39,993 bases of DNA from Gammaproteobacteria bacterium (GCA_016218375.1 JACREG010000056.1:1-39993); one strand, 5' to 3'; positions 23,110-31,564 are shown, numbered from the stretch's first letter. Translations and numbers: made by a program. The notes: generated by a model from the sequence alone, not told the origin.

Positions 23110-23282
23110 TTGGAAAGCTTCCTTTCTACTTCGTCCTGACTCAGCGTACCTTCCTGGCTGGCGCGCTCGATTCCTTTGTTGATCTTCTCGACAACATACA
23201 GGTGGTACTGGATGTCTTCCAGGGAGCAATCATCTGGAAGTTTGTCCAGAAGTGCTTTCACGTCGTCTTTCGCGGTGCTCAT
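23094..23282 (-). CDS. Antitoxin partner of the RelE/ParE toxin
   Basis: A 62-residue acidic protein, STAKDDVKALLDKLPDDCSLEDIQYHLYVVEKINKGIERASQEGTLSQDEVERKLSKWISK. The pattern LLDKLPDDCSLEDIQYHLYVVEKI followed by EEVxRKLxKW is that of small antitoxins encoded just before RelE/ParE toxins in proteobacteria and cyanobacteria; the C-terminal LSQDEVERKLSKW is the toxin-binding type of tail. There is no recognisable AbrB or ribbon-helix-helix segment, so autoregulation is uncertain. The ATG at 23282 is the only suitable start. Confidence 0.85.
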   Translation of the reverse strand: MSTAKDDVKALLDKLPDDCSLEDIQYHLYVVEKINKGIERASQEGTLSQDEVERKLSKWISK

Positions 23283-23533
23283 TACTTGTGGCCCTGGGCA
23301 GATATCGATGGTGGCTGTGTTGGTCGGGATGTTGAAAATCTGGACTAGATCGCCTGGCTTGGCAAGTGTTTTTCGAAGGGGTTTGTATTCGGGGGGCGGG
23401 GGAGACTCGCCTAGTCAAGGTCGCACCAGTTCCTCTTGATAAGGCTTTTTCAAAGCCCGACCGGGCTTTTAAAGTATTAGCGGTATTTTTAAAAAGCGCC
23501 GACTGTCGTGAGTCTCGGAACGCATCGGCAAGC
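23283..23533. other. Gene-free gap with a small hairpin (23452-23470)
   Basis: No gene is supported. AAAGCCCG (23452-23459) and CGGGCTTT (23462-23469) form a compact hairpin followed by TTAAAG. It resembles a weak terminator on the plus strand, but no plus-strand gene ends here. The sequence also contains a G-rich run at 23391-23403. No attC-like or attI-like site could be recognised in this stretch. Confidence 0.5.
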
Positions 23534-23788
23534 CTACGGACGCGTCGCAATCTCCAGCTCTGCTATCCACGCCAACGCATACTCGCGATCCTCGCCGCAC
23601 ATTTCCAGATCGGGTTTGAGTCCGGCGCAACACTTCGGCCTCTCCGGTTGATCGAAGATCGCGCAGCGCAGGTCGTCGGTGAGTTGTACGCAGCGCACGC
23701 CGGCGGGTTTGCCGTTGGGCATGCCGGGGATGGGTGTGGTGATGGACAAGGCGATGCAGCAGGCACCGCAGTGGGGGCGGCAGTTCAT
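23534..23788 (-). CDS. YkgJ-family cysteine cluster protein
   Basis: An 84-residue protein with eight cysteines arranged as CRPHCGACCIAL near the N-terminus, then RCVQL, RCAIF, KCCAG and MCGED. This is the CxxCxxCC zinc or iron cluster of the YkgJ/UPF0153 family, whose function is not established. The ATG at 23788 lies 7 bases after the stop of the upstream minus-strand gene, so the two are probably translated from one message. The C-terminus (REYALAWIAELEIAT) is helical. It is well conserved in form, so the gene is real even though the product is unassigned. Confidence 0.85.
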   Translation of the reverse strand: MNCRPHCGACCIALSITTPIPGMPNGKPAGVRCVQLTDDLRCAIFDQPERPKCCAGLKPDLEMCGEDREYALAWIAELEIATRP

Positions 23789-23795
23789 GGTGATA

Positions 23796-24173
23796 TCACG
23801 TACTCAGTTTGGCCAGGACTTCGCTATCGGAAAGTGCGTGCCCGACCCAGACGACGACTTTTCTCGCGCCTGCGCCGGCGGCCAGTTCGTGGAGTGCGCG
23901 TTCTTCAACTTCCGATAAACCGTCTTCGCACTTCTCCAGGGGATGAATGACTGCCACGGGGCTCGGCGCGAAGAGTTGTCCTGCGTAGAGTGACTTTATG
24001 GCCGCCTTGAGTGTCTCGTGCGCGGCGAGAAATTGTCCGACGAGAAGGCGCGATGTCGTGAAGGGTGTCGGCGAGACCGCGCTCAGGGACTTTCCGCTTT
24101 CAATGTGTTTGAGGTCGAACCGGTTGGGGTGGACTTTAATGTAGAGGGTGTTCTTGAATGGATTTCTAAACAT
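23796..24173 (-). CDS. Short MreB-like (actin-fold fragment) protein
   Basis: A 125-residue protein. The N-terminal FKNTLYIKVHPNRFDLKHIESGK resembles the first strands of MreB-like actins, and EERALHELAAGAGARKVVVWVGHALSDSEV resembles the MreB segment ERAIRESALGAGAREVxLIEEPMAAAIG. The nucleotide-binding and C-terminal subdomains are missing, so it cannot bind ATP as MreB does. Small proteins of this kind are found in gammaproteobacteria and may be regulators or decayed paralogues; their role is unknown. The ATG at 24173 starts MFRNPFKNTLYIKV. A longer frame to 24287 runs through repeat sequence and is not used. Confidence 0.6.
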   Translation of the reverse strand: MFRNPFKNTLYIKVHPNRFDLKHIESGKSLSAVSPTPFTTSRLLVGQFLAAHETLKAAIKSLYAGQLFAPSPVAVIHPLEKCEDGLSEVEERALHELAAGAGARKVVVWVGHALSDSEVLAKLST

Positions 24174-24222
24174 GATCGTTTGCGAGCGGGTCTGGCGCAT
24201 CGGGCGCGGGGCATTGCGCCGT

Positions 24223-24312
24223 AGGATGTCAGGCCGAACCTTTCGGCGCAAGCGCCTCACCTTCAGGCCGCGCCTACAGATACGCACGGGGACAGATTTG
24301 AAATCTGTCCCC
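24223..24312. repeat. REP-like element and GGGGACAGATTT palindrome
   Basis: GGGGACAGATTT (24288-24299) and AAATCTGTCCCC (24301-24312) form a perfect 12-bp inverted repeat around one base. Beside it lies an imperfect hairpin in which GTAGG at 24223 and AGGCCGAACC mirror GGCCGCGCCTAC near 24277, similar to REP sequences of Pseudomonas type. It sits 11 bases after the SPOR-gene stop and may stabilise or end that transcript. Confidence 0.7.
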
Positions 24313-24323
24313 TCGGCTGACTC

Positions 24324-24944
24324 TTAACCGCCGACGCGCAACAGAATGGCGTCGAGCTGGTTTTCCTTGAGACGCGCGCGCGCGGTGTTCAGTGCATTGA
24401 GATCGCTGAACGGGCCGACGCGGACGCGGTGCCAGGTCTCTTTGTTATTGATGGTGACGGTCTGGATGTCGGATTGCAGGCCGAGCAGGGCGAGTTTGGC
24501 TTTCAGTTGGTCGGCCTGTTGCCGGGTGCGGAACGAGCCGGCTTGCAATAAATAGGTGCCGGGCGCTTCGACTTGGGGAACGCCTTCGCGCGGTTGCCCG
24601 GTGATTTCCTGCTCCGGCACTGGTACTTCCATCTCGGGGAGGATGGTGTAGAAATCGAAGCGCGGTTTGGCCGGCGGGGGCAGCGCCTTCGCGGGCTCGG
24701 TTTTGCGTACCGCGCGCGCGTCTTGCTGCGCGGTCGGTACGTTCAGGGACTGGCTGGTCTGCGCCGGTGTCGCGGGTGTGCTCGCCGCGGTCGGTTGTGC
24801 GGCGGGACGCTGTTGCAGATAAAACAGGAAGGCGACGAACAGGCCGATGGCCAGTCCGGCGAGCAGCCACAGCCAACCGGGCGGGCTCTGCTGTTTGCGT
24901 CGGCGGCGGGGTGTGCTGGTTCTGTGTTTGTAATCGCGTGGCAT
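24324..24944 (-). CDS. SPOR-domain inner-membrane protein (FtsN-like)
   Basis: A 206-residue bitopic protein. A basic cytoplasmic N-terminus (PRDYKHRTSTPRRRRKQQS) leads to one transmembrane helix (about 23-43, GWLWLLAGLAIGLFVAFLFYL), then a Pro/Ala/Thr-rich periplasmic linker, and a C-terminal SPOR domain from about residue 128 (GTYLLQAGSFRTRQQADQLKAKLALLGLQSDIQTV ... WHRVRVGPFSDLNALNTARARLKENQLDAILLRV). SPOR domains bind denuded peptidoglycan at division sites. It follows argS by 43 bases on the same strand, the place occupied by FtsN-like genes in Pseudomonas. Whether it is essential like FtsN cannot be told. Confidence 0.88.
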   Translation of the reverse strand: MPRDYKHRTSTPRRRRKQQSPPGWLWLLAGLAIGLFVAFLFYLQQRPAAQPTAASTPATPAQTSQSLNVPTAQQDARAVRKTEPAKALPPPAKPRFDFYTILPEMEVPVPEQEITGQPREGVPQVEAPGTYLLQAGSFRTRQQADQLKAKLALLGLQSDIQTVTINNKETWHRVRVGPFSDLNALNTARARLKENQLDAILLRVGG

Positions 24945-24987
24945 CGTTCAACTGCGGGGAACCGCTGCCGGTTCCGCCGGATCTCGT

Positions 24988-26760
24988 CTACATGCTGTCC
25001 GGCGCGGAAACGCCCAACAGGCCCAAGCCGTTGGCCAGAACCTGGCGGGTGGCCTGAATCAGATTCAAGCGCGCGTTGCGCAGCGCGCTGTCCTCGACCA
25101 GGAACTGATGGGCGTTGTAATAGGTGTGAAAATCGTTGGCCAGTTCGCGCAGGTAATGGGCGATCTGATGCGGTTCGTGATTGACGGCCGCGTTCTCGAT
25201 CACTTCCGGATAGCGCGACAGGCTGACCAGCAGGTCGATCTCGTGCGATTCGGTGAGGCGCTGCAAGTTCGCGGCGCCTTCGAGCGCGTTCCAGGCGATG
25301 CCTTTGTCGGCCATCTGCCGCATCACGCTCATCACGCGCGCGTGCGCGTACTGGATGTAATACACCGGATTGTCGGCCGACTGCGATTTGGCCAGATCGA
25401 GATCGAAGTCCAGATGCTGTTCGCATTTGCGCATTACATAGAAGAAGCGGCAGGCATCTTTGCCCACTTCCTGACGCAGTTCGCGCAGGGTGACGAATTC
25501 GCCGGAGCGCGTCGACATTTGCGCCTTCTCGCCGCCGCGATACAGGATCGCGAACTGCACCAGCAGCACGTCGAGCTTGGCCGGGTCGTCGCCGATGGCG
25601 GCCAGCGCGGCCTTCACACGCGGCACATAGCCGTGATGATCGGCGCCCCACACGTCGATGACGCGCGTATAGCCGCGTTCCATCTTGTTCATGTGATAGG
25701 CGATGTCGGAGGCGAAATAGGTGGTCTGACCGTTGTCGCGCACCACCACGCGGTCCTTCTCGTCGCCGTAGTCGGTGGAGCGGAACCACAACGCGCCGTC
25801 TTTTTCGTAGACGTGGCCGCTGGTCTTCAGGCGTTCAAGGGTGCGCGCAACGGTACCGTTATCGGTGAGCGAGCGTTCGGAGAACCACTCGGCGTATTCC
25901 ACGCCGAACTCGGACAAATCGTGGCGGATGTCGTCGAGGATGGTGTTGAGACCGAGATCGAACACTTCGCGGTAGCGTTCCGGGCCGAGCAGTTCGCGTG
26001 CGCGCGCGATCAGCGCGTCGATGTGCTGTTCCTTGTCGCCGCTGCCATTGGGGCCTTTGCCTTCGTCGGCGGGGATATCCTTGAAGACTTTGGCGGCACT
26101 GTGGCGCAATGCGCCGGCATGCGTGCGATGCAAGGTCGCGGCGATGTCCCAGACGTAATCGCCTTTGTAGCCGTTGCTCGGAAAGTCGAAGATCTCGCCG
26201 CACAGATCCAGATAACGCAAGTAGACGCTCGTGCCGAGGATGTCCATCTGCCGGCCAGCGTCGTTCACATAATATTCGCGATGCACGCGATAGCCGACCG
26301 CTTCCAATAAATCGGCGACGGCTGCGCCATACGCGGCGCCGCGACCGTGACCGACGTGCAGTGGGCCGGTCGGATTGGCGGATACGAATTCGACTTGGAT
26401 GGAGCGCTCGGCGCCGAGGTCGCTGCGACCGAATTGCGCGCCCCGTTCCAGCACGTCGCCGATCACGCTGTGATAGGCGGAGGGACTCAGATAAAAATTG
26501 ATGAAGCCTGGTCCGGCGATCTCGACCTTCGCGACCTGCGCGGAGGACGGCAGCGCGGCGACGATCTTCTCGGCGATGTCGCGCGGTTTGGCGCGCGCGG
26601 CCTTGGCCAGGGTCATCGCCACATTGCTGGCGAAGTCGCCGTGGGCGCGGTCGCGGGTACGCTCGATCTGGATGACGATGTCGATATCGTCCGGGAGACC
26701 GCCGCCCGCTTGCAGGCCGTGCACGGCATCGGTCAGGAGCTGTTCGAGGTGTCGCTTCAT
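24988..26760 (-). CDS. argS: Arginyl-tRNA synthetase ArgS
   Basis: A 590-residue class I aminoacyl-tRNA synthetase that charges tRNA-Arg. The HIGH motif is [11 protein letters not shown] within [12 protein letters not shown] near residue 125, the characteristic ArgS N-terminal domain (residues 1-110) precedes it, and the MSTRSG segment stands in place of KMSKS, as in many bacterial ArgS enzymes. The anticodon-binding DALR domain closes the protein ([50 protein letters not shown]). The ATG at 26760 gives [13 protein letters not shown]. It is the first gene of an argS-SPOR unit. Confidence 0.96.
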   Translation of the reverse strand: MKRHLEQLLTDAVHGLQAGGGLPDDIDIVIQIERTRDRAHGDFASNVAMTLAKAARAKPRDIAEKIVAALPSSAQVAKVEIAGPGFINFYLSPSAYHSVIGDVLERGAQFGRSDLGAERSIQVEFVSANPTGPLHVGHGRGAAYGAAVADLLEAVGYRVHREYYVNDAGRQMDILGTSVYLRYLDLCGEIFDFPSNGYKGDYVWDIAATLHRTHAGALRHSAAKVFKDIPADEGKGPNGSGDKEQHIDALIARARELLGPERYREVFDLGLNTILDDIRHDLSEFGVEYAEWFSERSLTDNGTVARTLERLKTSGHVYEKDGALWFRSTDYGDEKDRVVVRDNGQTTYFASDIAYHMNKMERGYTRVIDVWGADHHGYVPRVKAALAAIGDDPAKLDVLLVQFAILYRGGEKAQMSTRSGEFVTLRELRQEVGKDACRFFYVMRKCEQHLDFDLDLAKSQSADNPVYYIQYAHARVMSVMRQMADKGIAWNALEGAANLQRLTESHEIDLLVSLSRYPEVIENAAVNHEPHQIAHYLRELANDFHTYYNAHQFLVEDSALRNARLNLIQATRQVLANGLGLLGVSAPDSM

Positions 26761-26966
26761 GGTGAATGAATGCCGGGATTTGCCGCGATCAAAGGGTGTG
26801 CGGGAAGGCGGCTATTATCCCGGCTCACCGGATTTGTGCAATGGATGGATTCCGCCCTGCTCGAACAAGTTCTGCGCGGGCTAACTGCGAGGGGGAGATT
26901 CCTGCTCTCCCCCTCGCAACCTCCATCGGTAAGGAAAGGCGCTCTGCCGGGGCGGTGCGGTACGCC

Positions 26967-27149
26967 GTAGCCCGATGGAGCGTCGTAGCCCGGATGGAGC
27001 GCAGCGTAATCCGGGGCATCGCCAGGCAGTCCCCGGATTCCGGCCCCGAAAAGCGTGGGGCCTGCATCCGGGCTACACCAGCCCCTCAAACAGATCGGTC
27101 ATCCAGGGCCGTAGCCCGGATGGAGCGCAGCGCAATCCGGGGAATCCCC
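26967..27149. repeat. Cluster of REP-like GTAGCCCGGATG elements between argS and priA
   Basis: A truncated unit at 26967-26983, a full palindromic unit at 26985-27076 (GTAGCCCGGATG mirrored by CATCCGGGCTAC), and a half-unit at 27111-27149 that runs up to the priA stop. CCCCTCAAACAG at 27082-27093 and CCCCTCAAAACAG at 27146-27158 flank the half-unit, the second including the priA stop codon, so a short piece of the priA 3' end appears duplicated. The remaining 26761-26966 has no gene. Confidence 0.85.
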
Positions 27150-29351
27150 TCAAAACAGGTCGATCGGGTCCACATCCAGCGACCAGCGGACTTTGCGCGC
27201 GGCTTTGAGTTCGCCCAGTCGCGGCACCCAGTCCGCCAGCAGCCGGTGCAGGCGTTTGCGGTCGCGTGCGACCAACAGCAGTTGGGCGCGGAAACGGCCG
27301 GCGCGGCGTTCCATGGGCGAGGGCACCGGACCCCAGAATTCCAAGCCGTTGGTTAGACGGGTATCCGTGGCGTCGCGGGCCGCGCTGAGGAAGTGCTCCG
27401 GCGCGCGCGCATCGGTGGCCTCGGCGCGCAGCAGGGCGAGATTGCTGAAGGGCGGCAGGCCGGCGGCTTGGCGTTCGGCCAGCGCGGCGGCGGCGAAGGC
27501 TGGGTAGCCGGCCGCCACCAGTTGTTGCAACAAAGGGTGTTCCGGGTGATGGGTTTGGACCAGCACCTCGCCGGGGCGTTCGGCGCGCCCGGCCCGGCCG
27601 GCGACCTGGATCACCTGTTGGGCCAAACGCTCGCCGGCGCGGAAGTCGGCGCTGAACAGGCCTTGATCGGCTTCCAGAATGCCGACCAGGGTCACGCCGG
27701 GAAAGTGATGGCCCTTGGCCAGCATCTGCGTGCCGAGCAGGATGCGTGCGTCCCCGCTGGCGGCCTGCGCCAGCAGATCTTCCAGCCGGCCCTTGCGCCG
27801 GGTGTTGTCGCGGTCGATGCGGACGAACGGCACATCGGGGAACTGCCGTTCCAGCGCGCGTTCGACGCGTTCGGTGCCGGCGCCCAGCGGGCGCAGATCG
27901 GCGCAGCCGCACTGCGGGCATTGCACCGGGATCGGCTGCTGACTGCCGCAGTGATGACAACGCAGATGCTTGTGCTGTTGATGCAGCGTGAGGTGCGCAT
28001 CGCACCGCCGGCATTCGGCCACCCAGCCGCAGGCATGACACAACAGCGTCGGCGCGAAGCCGCGCCGGTTGAGGAACAGCAGCACTTGGCCGTCGCGACC
28101 GAGATGCGCGCGCATCTGTGCGAGCAAGGCCGGCGCCAGGCCTTCGTCGAGCGTCTGATTGCGGATATCGAGCAGATACAGTCGCGGTGCGCAGGCCACG
28201 CCCGCGCGTTCGGGCAAGGACAGATGCTGATACCGTCCTTGCTGTGCGTTGTGCAGGGATTCCAGCGCCGGTGTCGCCGAGCCGAGCACAATCGGTACAC
28301 CATCGCGGTGCGCGCGCCACACCAACAGATCGCGCGCCGAATAACGAAAACCCTCTTGCTGTTTCAGCGAAGGATCGTGTTCCTCATCGACGATGAACAG
28401 GCCCGGCCGCGCCAACGGCACCCACGCCGCCGAGCGCGTACCGATGACGACCGCCGCCTCGCCCGCGCGTGCGGCCAACCAGGCATTGAGGCGTTCGCCC
28501 TCGCTCAGGCCCGAGTGCAGCAGGGTCGGCGCGTGGCCCAGCCGCTGTTGAAAACGCTCGACAAGTTGCGGTGTCAGGCCGATTTCCGGCACCACCACCA
28601 GCGCCTGTTTGCCCTGCGCAATGCACTCGGCGATGGCTTGCAGATACACCTCGGTCTTGCCGCTGCCGGTCACGCCGTCGAGCAGAAAGGCTTGATAACG
28701 GTCGCGCGCGGACTGGATGGCGGCGACGGCCTCGGCCTGCGCGGGATTCAGCGGATGGGCGGATGTTGCTGTCGGGATAGCAGCGCGCGGCGCGGGCGCG
28801 CGCACTGTGCTCTCGATCCAGTCGCGCGCGGTCAAGGCGCGCAGGATATGCGCACCAAGGCCCGCGGCGTCGAGTTGCGCGCGGCTCGCGCCGTCGCTGT
28901 GTTCGGCGAGGAATGTCAGCGCCCGCTCCTGCTGCGGTGCCCGCGCACGTTCGGCGGGACTTGCCGCATGTCCCGCATCGGTGAGCCGCCAGACCGTTTC
29001 GCCCTGCGGCTGCAACGCCTGACCGCGCCGCAACACCACCGGCAGACAGCCGGCCAATACCTCGCCGAGCGGATGGTGATAGTAATCCGCCGCCCAGCGC
29101 GCCATGGCGAGGATGTCGTCGGGCAACACCGGCGCCGCATCCAACACCGCCTGCACACGCTTGAGCCGTGCCGGATCGAAGTCCGTGGTGCGCGCAATGT
29201 CGACCAACATCCCAACGGCGCGGCCACGGCCGAATGGAATCTGCACGCGCATGCCCGGCGCGAGAGCAACCGCCTCTGCGCGCGGCGGCAGGTAATCGAA
29301 CAACCGATGCAACGGCGAAGGCACCGCCACGCGCAGGATCGATTCAGTCAT
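27150..29351 (-). CDS. priA: Primosomal replication-restart helicase PriA
   Basis: A 733-residue superfamily 2 3'-5' DNA helicase that recognises stalled forks and loads the replication machinery. The N-terminal DNA-binding domain occupies about 1-105, Walker A is GVTGSGKTEV near 226-235, the DEAH box is VDEEHDPS, and motif IV/V/VI blocks (LLFLNRRGF, QMLAKGHHFPGVTLVGILEAD, QVAGRAGRAERPGEV) follow. Between the helicase lobes sit the zinc-binding cysteines CHACGWVAECRRCDAH and CHHCGSQQPIPVQCPQCG. The ATG at 29351 (MTESILRVAVPS) is preferred to 29363. Its 3' end abuts REP-like repeats. A long antisense frame is not a gene. Confidence 0.96.
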   Translation of the reverse strand: MTESILRVAVPSPLHRLFDYLPPRAEAVALAPGMRVQIPFGRGRAVGMLVDIARTTDFDPARLKRVQAVLDAAPVLPDDILAMARWAADYYHHPLGEVLAGCLPVVLRRGQALQPQGETVWRLTDAGHAASPAERARAPQQERALTFLAEHSDGASRAQLDAAGLGAHILRALTARDWIESTVRAPAPRAAIPTATSAHPLNPAQAEAVAAIQSARDRYQAFLLDGVTGSGKTEVYLQAIAECIAQGKQALVVVPEIGLTPQLVERFQQRLGHAPTLLHSGLSEGERLNAWLAARAGEAAVVIGTRSAAWVPLARPGLFIVDEEHDPSLKQQEGFRYSARDLLVWRAHRDGVPIVLGSATPALESLHNAQQGRYQHLSLPERAGVACAPRLYLLDIRNQTLDEGLAPALLAQMRAHLGRDGQVLLFLNRRGFAPTLLCHACGWVAECRRCDAHLTLHQQHKHLRCHHCGSQQPIPVQCPQCGCADLRPLGAGTERVERALERQFPDVPFVRIDRDNTRRKGRLEDLLAQAASGDARILLGTQMLAKGHHFPGVTLVGILEADQGLFSADFRAGERLAQQVIQVAGRAGRAERPGEVLVQTHHPEHPLLQQLVAAGYPAFAAAALAERQAAGLPPFSNLALLRAEATDARAPEHFLSAARDATDTRLTNGLEFWGPVPSPMERRAGRFRAQLLLVARDRKRLHRLLADWVPRLGELKAARKVRWSLDVDPIDLF

Positions 29352-29472
29352 GCGCCGCCCCACTTAAATCGAGTGGCGTTGGCAGGCTCGGTGAAGTCCG
29401 GTTTAGTGGCCATGATTGATGCGTAATCTCACCATGCGAAGCTAACTTGTTATTGCCATTAGGGCTCGGCGG

Positions 29473-29507
29473 TTATCCACAAAAACTGTGGATAAGTGTG
29501 TGGATGC
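29473..29507. promoter_or_regulatory. Inverted pair of perfect DnaA boxes upstream of priA
   Basis: TTATCCACA at 29473-29481 and TGTGGATAA at 29487-29495 are both exact matches to the DnaA box and face each other across five bases. TGTGGATGC at 29499-29507 is a third, two-mismatch box. They lie 122 bases upstream of the priA start in a comparatively AT-rich gap. They could control priA or titrate DnaA. Confidence 0.7.
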
Positions 29508-29812
29508 ATTGGGGTCAAAGTGCCTCAAACCGCGTCATTGTTGCATTTGTGTTAAATCGTCTAAATCCTCGCCGCACATTTTATCCATTTTGAATCAATT
29601 AGATAGAATTTCTCACGGCCGGTGGTTGACAAGTGACGGGGGCTTGTCGCCACCCCTGCCGGAGATGCTGCCACTCTGTGTATAAAACCCAAATCGGCGC
29701 TTGAAAACGACTCTTGGCTATGGTGGGGCGGACACCTGTGGAGCGTTCGAATCGCCGCGCCAAGGCCTTCCCCAGCCCTTTCCCAAGCCCCGGATCGGTG
29801 CCCGGCCCCGCC
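29508..29812. other. AT-richer intergenic region with a hairpin (29621-29654)
   Basis: No gene is supported on either strand. GGTGGTTGACAAG (29621-29633) pairs with CTTGTCGCCACC (29643-29654) to form an imperfect hairpin. TTGACA lies within it on the plus strand, but no matching -10 is found at the right distance. On the minus strand this stretch is the downstream region of the RRM gene and lies upstream of priA. Confidence 0.5.
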
Positions 29813-30070
29813 TCAGGTATCCGTTGTTTTGCTCTTTTCCGCGATTTTCACCCGAATGACGTTGCCGCCGACCTCCCGGGCATTGAGCTGTTTGATGGCC
29901 GCTTTGGCCTCGCCCGCACGGGGCATTTCAACGAAGCCAAAGCCTTTGGATATGCGGGTCGCTTTATCCATCACCACCTTGCAGTACTGCACATCCCCGT
30001 ATTCCTTGAACAGGGCCAGCAACTCTTCTTCGGTCGTTTGCCGCGACAAATTGCGCACCAAGATTTTCAT
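29813..30070 (-). CDS. Single-RRM RNA-binding protein
   Basis: An 85-residue protein made of one RNA-recognition motif. RNP2 is ILVRNL at residues 3-8 and RNP1 is KGFGFVEM near 42-49, with the aromatic residues that stack on RNA bases. The fold is otherwise complete, and a short basic tail (KIAEKSKTTDT) follows. Small RRM proteins of this sort are cold-induced in several bacteria and are thought to act as RNA chaperones. The ATG at 30070 is the only suitable start. It is 70 bases downstream of dbpA on the same strand, a plausible shared role in ribosome assembly or RNA remodelling. Confidence 0.9.
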   Translation of the reverse strand: MKILVRNLSRQTTEEELLALFKEYGDVQYCKVVMDKATRISKGFGFVEMPRAGEAKAAIKQLNAREVGGNVIRVKIAEKSKTTDT

Positions 30071-30140
30071 GTTCGCACCCTGAAATGTTTTAAGCAGTCG
30101 AAGTAGCCACTCGCAAATGGCCCTCGCCCCTGGCGTGTGC

Positions 30141-31523
30141 TTACTGGAGTTTTCGCGCCTTGAAATACCGCCCTTTGATTTTCCCGGTCGTCAGTTGATG
30201 CAACGCCTTGTCCACCGCGGAACGTTTGATGGCCACGTAGGCGTGGTGATCGAAGATGTCGATCTTGCCGACCTGATCGCCGGCAATGCCGGATTCGTTG
30301 GTCAACGCGCCCAGTATATCGCCGGGACGGACTTTGAGCTTGCGTCCGCCGTCGATGCGCAACGTGACCATGGGCGGCTTGAGGTCGGGCTTGAGGTTGA
30401 CATGCAAAGTGCCGAGCGTGGAAAGATCGATGGGACTCTTTTGATATTCCTCGATCGCATTCACCCGATACGATTCGGCGGCGATATACAGACTTAAGGC
30501 CAGCCCCGCGTTTCCCGCGCGACCGGTGCGGCCGATGCGATGGATGTGTACTTCCGGGTCTTGGCTCAACTCGAAGTTGATTACCGTGTTCAGATCCTTG
30601 ATATCGAGACCGCGCGCCGCGACGTCGGTCGCCACCAGGATGGAACAACTCTTGTTGGAAAACCGTACCAGAACTTCATCGCGATCACGCTGCTCCAGAT
30701 CGCCGTGCAGGGCAAGGGCGCTGAAACCCTTTGCGTGCAGTGTATCGGCGATGTCCTGGCATTGCAGTTTGGTATTGCAGAAGATCGCGCACGACGCAGG
30801 AGTGTAATGCCCCAACAGCGTCACCAGCGCAGCGAGGCGCTCGGCGTTATTGGCTACTTCATAGAATACTTGCTTGATGTTGGTTTGGGTGTGTGTCGCC
30901 GCAACGCTGACCCGGCTGGGATTTTTCTGCATCGATGCGCTGATGTTTTGAATCGCTTCGGGATAGGTTGCGGAGAACAACAAGGTCTGCCGGCTATCGG
31001 GTGTTGCGGCAACGATTTCGGCAATGTCGTCGTAAAAGCCCATGTCGAGCATACGATCCGCCTCGTCCAACACCAGGGTTTTCACCTGATCCAGCTTGAG
31101 CGAACCTTTACGCAGATGCTTCAACACCCGTCCGGGCGTGCCCACGATGATATGCGCGCCATGTTCCAACGAACCCGTCTGCGGTCCGGTGGGCATGCCA
31201 CCGCACAGCGTGAGCAATTTAACGTTGGGGATACAGGTCGCCATGCGACGTATCTCTTTGCTCACCTGATCGGCGAGTTCCCGCGTCGGGCAGAGCACCA
31301 ACGCCTGCACATTGAAGTCGCGCGCGTTCAGTCGAGTCAGCAGGCCAATGCCGAAGGCCGCCGTCTTGCCGCTCCCCGTCTCGGCCTGCGCAATGAGATC
31401 GTGGCCTTGCAAGACCACAGGTAGACTTTCTGCCTGCACCGGCGTCATGTTCTGGTAGCCCATGGATTCGAGATTGGCCAGCAAAGCGGCGTCCAATCCC
31501 AGAACAGAAAAAGCAGTGGTCAT
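30141..31523 (-). CDS. dbpA: ATP-dependent RNA helicase DbpA
   Basis: A 460-residue DEAD-box helicase (E. coli DbpA 457) acting in late 50S subunit assembly. Motifs: Q motif and GYQNMTPVQ, Walker A AETGSGKT (47-54), DEAD in LVLDEADRML, SAT in LLFSATYPE, and RGLDIKDL / HRIGRTGRAG in the second domain. The C-terminal region (TLRIDGGRKLKVRPGDILGALTNESGIAGDQVGKIDIFDHHAYVAIKRSAVDKALHQL) is the DbpA-type RNA-binding domain that recognises helix 92 of 23S rRNA, which separates it from other DEAD proteins. The ATG at 31523 starts MTTAFSVLGLD; the frame upstream crosses the pnt terminator and is not part of the gene. Confidence 0.95.
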   Translation of the reverse strand: MTTAFSVLGLDAALLANLESMGYQNMTPVQAESLPVVLQGHDLIAQAETGSGKTAAFGIGLLTRLNARDFNVQALVLCPTRELADQVSKEIRRMATCIPNVKLLTLCGGMPTGPQTGSLEHGAHIIVGTPGRVLKHLRKGSLKLDQVKTLVLDEADRMLDMGFYDDIAEIVAATPDSRQTLLFSATYPEAIQNISASMQKNPSRVSVAATHTQTNIKQVFYEVANNAERLAALVTLLGHYTPASCAIFCNTKLQCQDIADTLHAKGFSALALHGDLEQRDRDEVLVRFSNKSCSILVATDVAARGLDIKDLNTVINFELSQDPEVHIHRIGRTGRAGNAGLALSLYIAAESYRVNAIEEYQKSPIDLSTLGTLHVNLKPDLKPPMVTLRIDGGRKLKVRPGDILGALTNESGIAGDQVGKIDIFDHHAYVAIKRSAVDKALHQLTTGKIKGRYFKARKLQ

Positions 31524-31564
31524 TGTTATAGCACCTGCGGGAAACGGAAATTGTGTGTTGGGAC

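Noticed and set aside
19862-24312. An integron integrase (IntI) gene or an attI site within the window
   Set aside because: No frame carries tyrosine-recombinase motifs (R, H-x-x-R, Y) and no attI-like core lies between attC F and 24312. The array is therefore described as lacking an integrase here.
27073-28320. A 415-residue minus-strand frame overlapping priA and ending in the REP-like repeats
   Set aside because: It is a different phase of priA, low in conserved motifs, and its last residues arise from the duplicated priA 3' end.
29440-29700. The chromosomal replication origin, suggested by DnaA boxes in an AT-richer gap
   Set aside because: Only two exact boxes and one weak one are present. 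There is no dnaA, dnaN or gidA beside it and no AT-rich 13-mer array. A regulatory or titration site is simpler.
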